From: an uncultured Chloroflexota bacterium
GTDB lineage: Bacteria; Chloroflexota; Dehalococcoidia; UBA3495
Assembly: GCA_913052545.1 (NCBI GenBank)
Contig: CAJXEF010000114.1
Location: forward strand, 1 to 6,624
Direction: 5' to 3'
DNA length: 6,624 nucleotides
Positions 1-6,078 of the stretch are shown here, in pieces. The stretch's first letter is position 1, and each line of letters begins with the position of its first letter. The notes below the pieces were generated by a model that saw only the letters and a list, made by a program, of their open reading frames with translations, ran no database searches and was not told where the DNA came from. The translations under genes were made by a program, and so were the position numbers.

Positions 1-57
1 GATGCAGGAGCTACCGATACCGGGACAACCTACGTATTTAATTCAACAGGAAAATAG
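1..57 (+). CDS. Possible 3' end of an unrecognised gene (partial)
   Basis: Frame 1 is open from the window edge and ends at TAG (55-57), giving a tail of 18 residues that finishes TYVFNSTGK. Many of its codons begin with G or A (gat gca gga gct acc gat acc), which is a coding-like pattern, but the stretch is too short to prove anything. I do not recognise the protein. The same frame is open again for 31 codons after the TAG and stops at TAA (151-153), with a protein-like end (GNWHLVKV). The true gene may therefore end at 153 and be broken by the TAG. A different frame also has a 33-codon ORF from ATG at 2 to TAG at 101-103, which looks less protein-like. The gene would be convergent with lepB, and no hairpin terminator lies between them. 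Confidence 0.3.
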   Translation, partial: DAGATDTGTTYVFNSTGK

Positions 58-166
58 ACTCATTACTATCTTAGGTACCCTTTCCATTTATCGATCATTG
101 TAGATAGAAATAGTCAGGCTAAATATGGAAACTGGCATCTAGTCAAGGTTTAAAAGGCGCTTGAAA

Positions 167-754
167 CTAATGTAACCTCCCCCAATCAGTTAGCGGCCAA
201 TACACTGACCAGACTTTGCCTAATATATTCACTTCCGGTACAGGGCCCCAAGCCCGCGAATCGTTGCTCCCAGTCCTGTTATCTCCTAATACAAAATAAT
301 CGGTTTCCTTCAGTATACGTTCGTCCATGTTGAACGTATCCCGATATTTTAAGTATCCTTCCTGTATGGATTTATCGTTCACCCATACTACACCGCTTAT
401 GATAGCTATCTTATCTCCAGGTACCGCTATCACACGCTTCACGAAATCGCGTTTCCGATTATCTGGATTATGGTCAGGAAATCTGAAAACGATTATTTCA
501 CCTCTAGCCGGAGAACGGAGGTTACGATTATCTTTTAAATTAGTCACATTCCAAAACGGGATTAATTTCGACAAACGTACCTGATTTAGATTGGCATATG
601 CTAATTTATTCACCAATACATATTGCCCACTTTTCAGAGTAGGGTACATGCTAGCACCCTCTACTTTAAAATTTTGTATAGTAACTTGAATCAATAAAAA
701 GACCACTAAACTTAAAACCAAGGCATCCAAAATTTCTCTGAATAGGCTTTTCAT
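167..754 (-). CDS. lepB: Signal peptidase I
   Basis: This is the membrane-bound serine protease (family S26) that removes signal peptides from exported proteins on the outer face of the cytoplasmic membrane. The 195-residue product has one N-terminal membrane segment (about residues 9-26). The nucleophile box GASMYPTL follows, with catalytic Ser35. The general-base lysine is Lys106 in RDFVKRVIAVPGD, and the conserved GDNRTGSNDSRAWGPVP box lies at 157-173. All signature boxes are intact, so the enzyme should be active. The length is typical of the short Gram-positive/Chloroflexota-type enzymes with a single transmembrane anchor. The ATG at 754 is chosen because it leaves a short basic N-terminus (MKSLFRE) directly before the membrane segment. 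No good Shine-Dalgarno sequence precedes it. The gene ends in TAG and appears monocistronic, separated from the upstream kor operon by a strong terminator and having its own candidate promoter. Assignment to the family is secure; the specific paralogue is not known. Confidence 0.96.
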   Translation of the reverse strand: MKSLFREILDALVLSLVVFLLIQVTIQNFKVEGASMYPTLKSGQYVLVNKLAYANLNQVRLSKLIPFWNVTNLKDNRNLRSPARGEIIVFRFPDHNPDNRKRDFVKRVIAVPGDKIAIISGVVWVNDKSIQEGYLKYRDTFNMDERILKETDYFVLGDNRTGSNDSRAWGPVPEVNILGKVWSVYWPLTDWGRLH

Positions 755-1012
755 AATATGAAATCCATATCTTTGCCAGTCATCTTAATTAAAAACATTC
801 ATTTAGAGACGTAGATTTATATCCGGCAAACTCACCCTATCAAGATTAGAAATTAGAGACATTTATCTATCGAATACTCAATGTCAGATGAAATCTTTCA
901 ACTCGGTACTATCCTAGCCTAAGAAAGCGACGTTATCAGGTATCAAATCATTAGAATAGGGATAGTTATCAAGAGTATAATCGACCCCTCCAGAGCCTTA
1001 CCAGACCCCACA
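755..1012. other. Intergenic region between lepB and the kor terminator
   Basis: This AT-rich spacer holds the candidate lepB promoter and nothing else I can support. Very short ORFs occur on both strands, for example a 13-codon one at 881-922 (+) and a 22-codon GTG-started hydrophobic one at 943-1011 (-). None has a usable ribosome binding site or a recognisable product. The motif TTAGAGAC occurs twice (803-810 and 853-860) without further symmetry. No tRNA-like or other structured RNA was recognised. Confidence 0.6.
816..843 (-). promoter_or_regulatory. Candidate sigma-70-type promoter for lepB
   Basis: Read on the minus strand, TTGATA (838-843) and TATAAA (816-821) are separated by 16 bases. 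Each hexamer differs from consensus at one position. Transcription would begin near 809, leaving a leader of about 55 bases before the lepB ATG. The site lies downstream of the kor terminator, which fits independent transcription of lepB. This is a match by eye in AT-rich DNA, so a chance occurrence is possible. Confidence 0.45.
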
Positions 1013-1063
1013 TATTATATAAAAACACCCCAGCAATAGTGGCTGGGGTGTTTTTATATAATA
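1013..1063 (-). terminator. Intrinsic terminator of the kor operon, probably bidirectional
   Basis: Two perfectly complementary 22-base arms (1013-1034 and 1042-1063) flank a 7-base loop (1035-1041, aatagtg). The core is the GC-rich pairing CACCCCAGC/GCTGGGGTG. Read on the minus strand it is followed by a run of five T and an AT-rich stretch, as expected of a Rho-independent terminator. It begins 14 bases past the korB stop codon, so its main job is to end the kor transcript before lepB. Because the arms are A-tract/T-tract symmetric, it would also work for plus-strand transcription. Confidence 0.93.
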
Positions 1064-1077
1064 ATTAATCTATCAAG

Positions 1078-1944
1078 CTAGAACTCATAGCTAGCAAGGA
1101 TTTCTTCCGTAGTTCTTTGGCGTGCCCTACCTTGCATTTCCTCCAACCTTGCATCCAGAGAAGGTCTCGCACCATCCTCATAAATTACCCCTACAGGCAA
1201 TCCTCGCTCCTGAAGAAGTGAATATGCAGCACCTTTATCCGATCTATCGTGGTCTTCAGGGACATCCCATATCAATGGATCTATTCCTTTTTTAGGATTA
1301 CCTTTCAACATCTCGAATGTATCATTATAAGTTGTACAAGGCGACTGCACATGAACCATTGAAAACCCTTGGTGGTTCATACCCTGATTAATCAATTTTG
1401 CCAATTGCCTAGGTTGCCCGGAGAACCCTGCTGCTATGAAGGAAACTCCCATAGTCAAATATAACTCCAATGGGTCTGCCTCAGCTTCCATTTTACCGTA
1501 GGGAGTAGAACTAGTAATCTCACCAAGCTTAGTAGTCGGTGAACTTTGACCCTTAGTAAGTCCATAAACCCCGTTATCCATTACTACCGCGCAAATATTC
1601 AGGTTACGGGCTGCTTGTGGCGCTATATGCTCTCCACCAATACTCAGGAAGTCACCATCTCCTGCTACTACCAAGACATTTAACCCTGGGCTGGCCATCT
1701 TCACACCCATAGCTATCGGTAGGCTTCTACCATGAATGCCATGGAATCCATATGGTTGTGCGCCCTCTAATAAATGTACCAGGTTACCAGAACAACCTAT
1801 GCCGGCAACCACAACGTTATTTTCCATAGGCAACCCAGTTTCTTCCAAACGATCAATCATGGCAAATTCAATTGCCCGGCGAACTCCAAAATCTCCGCAC
1901 CCTGGGCACCATTTGAAATCATACTCTGGATTCTTTTTACTCAT
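1078..1944 (-). CDS. korB: 2-oxoacid:ferredoxin oxidoreductase, beta (TPP) subunit
   Basis: This is the thiamine-diphosphate and Fe-S subunit of a 2-oxoacid:ferredoxin oxidoreductase, which converts a 2-oxoacid plus CoA to acyl-CoA and CO2 while reducing ferredoxin in the cytoplasm. The product is 288 residues, normal for the family. Four candidate [4Fe-4S] cysteines are visible: Cys13 and Cys16 in WCPGCGDFGV, Cys51 in GIGCSGN, and Cys203 in SPCTTYN. The TPP/Mg motif begins at GDGDF (95-99) and closes with MDNGVYGLTKGQ (122-133). The gene lies directly behind the fused gamma-alpha gene with an ATGA overlap, so translation is probably coupled. An AAGGAG (1956-1961) sits inside the upstream gene, 11 bases from the start. 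Sequence style resembles 2-oxoglutarate oxidoreductases (KorB), but pyruvate or branched-chain 2-oxoacids cannot be excluded from motifs alone. Confidence 0.93.
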   Translation of the reverse strand: MSKKNPEYDFKWCPGCGDFGVRRAIEFAMIDRLEETGLPMENNVVVAGIGCSGNLVHLLEGAQPYGFHGIHGRSLPIAMGVKMASPGLNVLVVAGDGDFLSIGGEHIAPQAARNLNICAVVMDNGVYGLTKGQSSPTTKLGEITSSTPYGKMEAEADPLELYLTMGVSFIAAGFSGQPRQLAKLINQGMNHQGFSMVHVQSPCTTYNDTFEMLKGNPKKGIDPLIWDVPEDHDRSDKGAAYSLLQERGLPVGVIYEDGARPSLDARLEEMQGRARQRTTEEILASYEF

Positions 1945-3665
1945 GCTCCCACGGTCTCCTTCTGGCTTGTTTCCACCATTGCCGTGATTTGATTCATCAA
2001 ATCACTTACTTTGAACGGCAATCCAGTGTACTGAGTTATAGATTGGGCTTTAACACCTTCGGCTCTCAATAGTCCGGAAAACTGGCCTTGATAATTGAGT
2101 TCCGGGACTATTACTAGGCTCTTCTGCTTCAATTCCTCCAACAAGCGAGGAGGAAGTGGATTCAAGAACATTGTATAGTACCAGGATAATGGAATACCTG
2201 CTTTAATCAACGCGTTGTATGCTTCGAGAGCAGGGCCTTTAGAACCTCCCCACGGCAGTAGCGCGATCGATTCATGTATATTATCACTCTCGTATTCATC
2301 TTCTTCTAAGAGCTTTAACTTACTAAACCTACGTTCAGTCATCTGTATATGCCTACTAGCTAAATGCGTAGTGTCGCCCATTTCATCGTGCTCACTACCG
2401 TTAGCAACATACGAGCCTGGGTTGCCGGGGATTGGCATGGGAGACAACTCGTGTCCACTGTAGCGGTTGTAACCGTTATTCCCTTGATAAGTTTGGCGGT
2501 GTTCTATACGCAACTGAGAAAGATCCGGCTTTTTGATATTTTGGACTCTTTCAGCAAGGGACATCTCGGTCATTAAGATAACCGGTCCCTGATATCGTTC
2601 CGCCCAATTTAGTGCCTTTATAGCACCGAAAAACGCCTCCTCCACGGTTCCCACCGCTATCACTGGCATTTTAACGTCACCATGGGCTGGGTACATACAA
2701 GCCATTAAATCTGACTGTTCAGTCTTAGTAGGTAAACCCGTAGCTGGTCCACCTCTCTGAACATCTACCACCACCAGCGGAATCTCAGCCATCCACGCCA
2801 GCCCTAATCCTTCGCTCATTAATGAAAATCCAGGACCAGCTGTGGCAGTCATCGCCTTCTTACCGGCAAATCCCGCGCCTAACAACCCTGTTATTGATTC
2901 GATTTCAGAGCTGACCTGGTAAGCGAATTTACCATCGCCAATCAGATTGTGCTCCATCCATATCAAAATCGTAGTAGCCGGTGATATCGGATATCCAATA
3001 TAGAATTCAAGGCCAGCCGCTCTGGCTCCCAAAGACAAAGCCTCATTACCTTTAACCATTATTTGTTGATATTCAGGCATTTGAGGTTCGGCCAACCTAC
3101 CCAAAGTAAACCCGCTCTCGCTGGTATGGGTCCTACCTAAAACCATAGCCTGAATATTTGATTGGATGATTTCATCATCCCCCTCTCTTCCTCGCCTGAA
3201 TCGCTTCTCCACGAACTCGTCTAAATAACCTTGAGGCATATCTACCAAATGAGCCAAGGCTCCAATGACCACCATGTTGGCTGCCCGGGTGTTACCAGTA
3301 GAACGAGCAAGCTCTTCGATTGGCAATCCAAAACTACGATCGTCACCTTCCAGCTGAAAGTCATCGGAGTTATATATTATTACACCTTGTGGCTTCACTT
3401 CTTCAGAGTGAGTATCATATGCTTCTTTGTTAAATGCTACTAATACATCTACATAATCACCTGCACTTAAAACAGGTTCATCTGAAATCCGAGCTTGTGT
3501 CCAAGTGGGGCCGCCAAGTATTTGGGACGGAAAAGTAGCATAAGTTAAGGCATGGTAGCCTACTTGAGTAGCGGCTTGCGCCAAGCCTTCGGCTGAGGTT
3601 ACTACTCCCTGCCCCCCTTCTCCTGCAAAACGGACTACAAAGTCCTTCATATCCATCATATCCAT
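1941..3665 (-). CDS. korA: 2-oxoacid:ferredoxin oxidoreductase, fused gamma-alpha subunit
   Basis: This 574-residue protein joins two subunits of 2-oxoacid:ferredoxin oxidoreductase. Residues about 7-190 form the gamma domain, with the glycine-rich GEGGQGVV motif at 15-22. Residues about 198-574 form the alpha (pyrimidine-binding and transketolase C-terminal-like) part, with YPISPATTI (225-233), ATAGPGF (274-280), QRGGPATGLPTKTEQSDL (303-320) and GSEHDEMG (423-430). This gamma-alpha order and size match the 2-oxoacid:acceptor oxidoreductase alpha family in which both parts are fused. It pairs with the downstream beta subunit, sharing four bases (ATGA), to make a two-gene enzyme. Ferredoxin is the expected electron acceptor. 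The start is ambiguous. The ATG at 3665 has GGAG seven bases upstream, but in-frame ATGs at 3659 and 3656 lie in a 9-base tandem duplication, and the one at 3659 would overlap an upstream frame's TGA. The substrate is not settled by sequence, though 2-oxoglutarate is my first guess. Confidence 0.93.
   Translation of the reverse strand: MDMMDMKDFVVRFAGEGGQGVVTSAEGLAQAATQVGYHALTYATFPSQILGGPTWTQARISDEPVLSAGDYVDVLVAFNKEAYDTHSEEVKPQGVIIYNSDDFQLEGDDRSFGLPIEELARSTGNTRAANMVVIGALAHLVDMPQGYLDEFVEKRFRRGREGDDEIIQSNIQAMVLGRTHTSESGFTLGRLAEPQMPEYQQIMVKGNEALSLGARAAGLEFYIGYPISPATTILIWMEHNLIGDGKFAYQVSSEIESITGLLGAGFAGKKAMTATAGPGFSLMSEGLGLAWMAEIPLVVVDVQRGGPATGLPTKTEQSDLMACMYPAHGDVKMPVIAVGTVEEAFFGAIKALNWAERYQGPVILMTEMSLAERVQNIKKPDLSQLRIEHRQTYQGNNGYNRYSGHELSPMPIPGNPGSYVANGSEHDEMGDTTHLASRHIQMTERRFSKLKLLEEDEYESDNIHESIALLPWGGSKGPALEAYNALIKAGIPLSWYYTMFLNPLPPRLLEELKQKSLVIVPELNYQGQFSGLLRAEGVKAQSITQYTGLPFKVSDLMNQITAMVETSQKETVGA
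1956..1961 (-). promoter_or_regulatory. Shine-Dalgarno sequence of korB
   Basis: AAGGAG on the minus strand lies inside the last codons of the gamma-alpha gene, 11 bases before the korB ATG. A second GGAG lies only one base from the ATG and is too close to act. The position supports the ATG at 1944 as the start and translation coupled to the ATGA overlap. Confidence 0.6.
3648..3665 (-). repeat. 9-base tandem duplication covering the korA start codon
   Basis: The minus strand reads ATGGATATG twice in direct succession, so the protein begins Met-Asp-Met-Met-Asp-Met. This creates four in-frame ATG codons within the first six. The duplication looks like a slippage or small duplication event at the translation start. 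It may have added three residues and an alternative start. Confidence 0.85.
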
Positions 3666-3787
3666 TTAATAACTCCGTCAAGCGATTCTAGTAACATATC
3701 AGCTCCAACAAATCCCGCATATCGATCACATCCGACCTCGTAATATTTAGCAACCGCAGGTATGATGGTATACCTTATTCTGTGATC
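3656..3787 (-). pseudogene. Coding-like relic or 3' fragment directly upstream of korA
   Basis: One minus-strand frame is open for 43 codons from 3787 and ends at TGA (3656-3658), which overlaps the korA start region. Its last 34 sense codons look translated: 17 of them begin with G, and the product reads naturally (AVAKYYEVGCDRYAGFVGA, then DMLLESLDGVIKW). No ATG, GTG or TTG occurs in frame before the methionine near its middle. A TGA (3788-3790) blocks it upstream, although the same frame is open for 19 codons beyond that. The simplest reading is the decayed tail of a former first gene of the kor operon. Its end overlaps the ATG at 3659 by ATGA, exactly as the two kor genes overlap. I do not recognise the family. 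Chance, or a frameshift or sequencing error in a longer gene, are the alternatives. Confidence 0.35.
3673..3676 (-). promoter_or_regulatory. Shine-Dalgarno sequence of korA
   Basis: GGAG on the minus strand is seven bases before the ATG at 3665, good spacing for that codon. The alternative ATGs at 3659 and 3656 are 13 and 16 bases away, so this site favours 3665 as the main start. The site also lies inside the coding-like relic upstream. Confidence 0.65.
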
Positions 3788-3909
3788 TCAAGAAGGCATG
3801 AGGGGTTTTCGACGATTTAACCAATTTAGCGGAGCTGAGATATTTAGCTACTATGGGTTAAAACTTAGGTTCAAATTTACCAACCACCAGCTATACGATA
3901 TAAAGCCAA

Positions 3910-3939
3910 AATATACCATCGCAGCCGAATCTCTGTCAA
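3910..3939 (-). promoter_or_regulatory. Strong candidate sigma-70-type promoter for the kor operon
   Basis: Read on the minus strand, a perfect TTGACA (3934-3939) is followed after 18 bases by TATATT (3910-3915). A TGG directly before the -10 gives an extended -10 element. It is the best promoter match seen in the window. Transcription would start near 3903, leaving about 238 bases before the korA ATG. That is long enough for a regulatory leader, or for an extra small or decayed gene. Confidence 0.6.
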
Positions 3940-4109
3940 TCTAGGGCTCAATACAAATACTCAGTTTCTACTCACCAATTGTGGTTTTGCAACACAAGGT
4001 ACTAATTATGTAACTAAATCATGATACAGATAGTACAGTTTGCTGTGGTATAAGGAAGGAAGTACCAAAGATTAAGATGCTTCAATTTAAAGTTTCATTC
4101 ATGTCTTTG

Positions 4110-4118
4110 TGTTACAAT
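4110..4118 (+). promoter_or_regulatory. Candidate extended -10 promoter for dnaG-rpoD
   Basis: TGTTACAAT holds a TGn extension plus TACAAT (4113-4118), a good -10 hexamer. No convincing -35 is found 16-18 bases upstream, which is tolerable for extended -10 promoters. Transcription would start near 4125, with a leader of about 78 bases. A second candidate, TGG plus TATAAG at 4046-4054, also lacks a -35. Which one is used, if either, cannot be told from sequence. Confidence 0.35.
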
Positions 4119-4202
4119 AATAAGGTTCTTTAGCCAAATATTACACAGCCAATTAAGTACAAACTTCCTGAACTCCCTCCTCAATAGGATAAGTCGCTCC
4201 TC

Positions 4203-6071
4203 ATGACAGTAATCGATGACATAAAGAGTCGTTTGGACATTGTTGACGTGATCAGTGGATACACGCCTTTAAGCCAATCGGGCCAACGATATAAATCTCC
4301 TTGCCCATTTCACCAAGAAAAGACTGCCTCTTTCATGGTTTATCCAGACCGCCAATCATGGCATTGCTACGGTGCATGTAGTACAGGGGGAGACGTTTTC
4401 ACTTTCGTGATGCAGATGGAAAATTTAGATTTCTCAGAAACATTGCGACGCCTTGCTGAACAAGTAGGCATTTCACTGTCTGAACATCAAAAGCATAATC
4501 CTCAAAAGGACATATTTGAGATAAATGAGGAGATAAATTTATTTTTCCGAAATCGGTTGGATTCTAGCTCCGGATCAACAACGAGAGAGTATCTCCTCGA
4601 CAGAGGAATTAATCAAGACTCGATCTCCCAATTTGAGCTAGGCTACAGTCCCAAAAATGGAACTAGTGGATTAGAATATCTCACCCATAAGGGCATAGAC
4701 CCAGAGAAGTTAGTAAAAGCGGGCGTGATTAGGAAAAACGACTATGGCCAATATCGGGACTGGTTTAGAGGGAGATTAATTATACCAATAAGGAGTCCCA
4801 ATGGGGATTTATGTGGGTTCGGTAGTAGAGCCATCGACGATTCAATTCCTAAATATCTGAACTCAGGCCGTACGGCCGCATTTGACAAAGGGAAAATCCT
4901 TTATGGGCTCAACTTCGCTAAAAAATCAGCTCGTTCTGAAGGGTTAGTGATAGTAGAGGGTTACATAGACGCTATCATAGCCCACCAGCATCAATTCACA
5001 AACGTAGTGGCATCCATGGGAACCGCATTAACTACGGAACAGGTATCGGAAGTGAGGAAACTTACTGACAAAGTTGTGATGGCTCTAGATCCGGATTTAG
5101 CAGGTCAACGGGCAACATTGAGAAGTTTAGCATCCTCTTGGGAGGTATTTCAAAAAATACTGGTTGATAGCCATATTAAAGCGCGTAATCAAGACACCTT
5201 GATGTTCAATAGAAGAGCCGACCTAGAACTGAAAATCGTTTCCCTGCCAGACGGATTAGACCCTGACGAATTAATCAGACGTTCACCCGTAGAATGGACA
5301 AATTTATTAGTAAATGCCAAACCTTTGTTTGAATACCTATTGCCGACAATAGCCAACCAAATGGATATATCAAGCCCACAGGGTAAATCACGAGCTGTAG
5401 AAGTGCTATTCCCCTTTATAGCCAGTGTCACAGATCCTCTGCAACAAGACCTGTATTTCCAACTCTTGGCTACCTATTTAGATATACCTGAACATACTTT
5501 AAAAGCGAATCTAAATAATTTTGCCAGTCAGAAAAGATATCCATCACCGAATGCCCATAAACCTCTACAACAGCGTGATCCGCTGCCAGTGAACAAAGCA
5601 TCTCATCCTGAACAAGACCCGGTCGAAGAATATTGTCTCGCGTTGTCGGTGCAATTCCCTGAAAACATAACTCATTCAGGTCTTACTGCGGAATATTTCT
5701 TCCGACCTGGGAACCGCGAATTAGCTAACCAACTAATCCAGTGCATAGATAACACTGGTAACAGTTCACTTCCTGACAACTTTGGAGTAGATGAAAACTC
5801 TGCTTTAGGCCAACTATTGGACCATTTTCGTGACAAAGAGTTGCCACCCATGGATTCCCGGAACAGATTATCCATATTGCAGAGTACAGTTCGAAGACTT
5901 GAAGACCGTTTCCTTAGAGACCTTAAACTTAAAGAAGAACTGTTACTTGAGCAGACTGATAACGATCTCGCTGTGGATCCAAGCACGAATATCCTCAACA
6001 CTAACCAACGGTTAAAAAACAATGAGACAAACCGGACCTGGATAGGTACTATAACCAAAGACAGGAGATGA
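4203..6071 (+). CDS. dnaG: DNA primase
   Basis: DnaG makes the short RNA primers used by the replicative polymerase at the fork and binds the DnaB helicase through its C-terminus. The 622-residue product starts with the typical helix (MTVIDDIKSRLDIVDVI). The CHC2-type zinc finger follows: Cys34 and His37 in CPFH, then Cys55 and Cys59 in CYGAC. The RNA polymerase core contains WFRGRLIIPI (187-196) and FGSRAID (206-212). The TOPRIM part has Glu252 in IVEGYIDA and Asp296/Asp298 in LDPDLAG. A linker of about 40 residues then precedes LKIVSLPDGLDPDELI (343-358). The region after about 445 is poorly conserved and probably the helicase-binding domain. The zinc finger has three rather than two residues between its last two cysteines, a trait I associate with Chloroflexota. 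The ATG is fixed by the family N-terminus, although the nearest AGGA is 13 bases away. rpoD follows after 7 bases. Confidence 0.97.
   Translation: MTVIDDIKSRLDIVDVISGYTPLSQSGQRYKSPCPFHQEKTASFMVYPDRQSWHCYGACSTGGDVFTFVMQMENLDFSETLRRLAEQVGISLSEHQKHNPQKDIFEINEEINLFFRNRLDSSSGSTTREYLLDRGINQDSISQFELGYSPKNGTSGLEYLTHKGIDPEKLVKAGVIRKNDYGQYRDWFRGRLIIPIRSPNGDLCGFGSRAIDDSIPKYLNSGRTAAFDKGKILYGLNFAKKSARSEGLVIVEGYIDAIIAHQHQFTNVVASMGTALTTEQVSEVRKLTDKVVMALDPDLAGQRATLRSLASSWEVFQKILVDSHIKARNQDTLMFNRRADLELKIVSLPDGLDPDELIRRSPVEWTNLLVNAKPLFEYLLPTIANQMDISSPQGKSRAVEVLFPFIASVTDPLQQDLYFQLLATYLDIPEHTLKANLNNFASQKRYPSPNAHKPLQQRDPLPVNKASHPEQDPVEEYCLALSVQFPENITHSGLTAEYFFRPGNRELANQLIQCIDNTGNSSLPDNFGVDENSALGQLLDHFRDKELPPMDSRNRLSILQSTVRRLEDRFLRDLKLKEELLLEQTDNDLAVDPSTNILNTNQRLKNNETNRTWIGTITKDRR
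6063..6067 (+). promoter_or_regulatory. Shine-Dalgarno sequence of rpoD
   Basis: AGGAG lies over the last codons of dnaG, 11 bases before the ATG at 6079. The spacing is slightly long but equals that seen for korB. It supports 6079 over the next in-frame ATG (6121), which has GAGG only two bases before it. Confidence 0.6.
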
Positions 6072-6078
6072 AGTTCAG

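Larger units (their letters stand above)
3666..4202. other. Divergent intergenic region between korA and dnaG
   Basis: This 537-base gap separates the minus-strand kor operon from plus-strand dnaG-rpoD. It contains the coding-like relic abutting korA, the candidate kor promoter (3910-3939) and candidate dnaG -10 elements (4046-4054 and 4110-4118). A small imperfect inverted repeat also lies here: ACC plus TTGTG (3974-3983) faces CACAA plus GGT (3993-4000). I see no tRNA, recognised riboswitch, insertion sequence or hairpin terminator. An 18-codon ORF at 4077-4133 (+) lacks a well-placed ribosome binding site. Confidence 0.7.

Noticed and set aside
881..922. 13-codon plus-strand ORF
   Set aside because: It is too short, without ribosome binding site or promoter.
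943..1011. 22-codon GTG-started hydrophobic peptide on the minus strand
   Set aside because: It has no Shine-Dalgarno sequence, follows directly after the kor terminator and has no recognisable product.
1736..1992. Two overlapping plus-strand ORFs opposite the korB/korA junction
   Set aside because: They lie antisense to well-supported genes, have no recognisable motifs and show no independent start signals.
3478..3681. Minus-strand ORF overlapping the korA start in another frame
   Set aside because: Its composition is unlike a real protein and korA's gamma-domain motif occupies the same bases.
1..3790. Reassigned or read-through stop codons explaining the interrupted frames
   Set aside because: TAG ends lepB and korB and TGA ends the fused korA and dnaG at family-typical lengths, so neither codon appears to be recoded.
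3974..4000. Imperfect inverted repeat between the divergent promoters as an operator
   Set aside because: The arms are only five plus three pairs with an asymmetric bulge, which is common by chance in AT-rich DNA.
4077..4133. 18-codon ORF in the dnaG leader
   Set aside because: Its purine-rich GGAAGGAAG is about 14 bases too far upstream, and the candidate -10 element lies inside it.
5672..6058. 128-codon minus-strand ORF opposite the dnaG 3' end
   Set aside because: It is rich in Ser, Leu and Arg, as expected from the reverse strand of a coding frame, and dnaG is certain on the plus strand.
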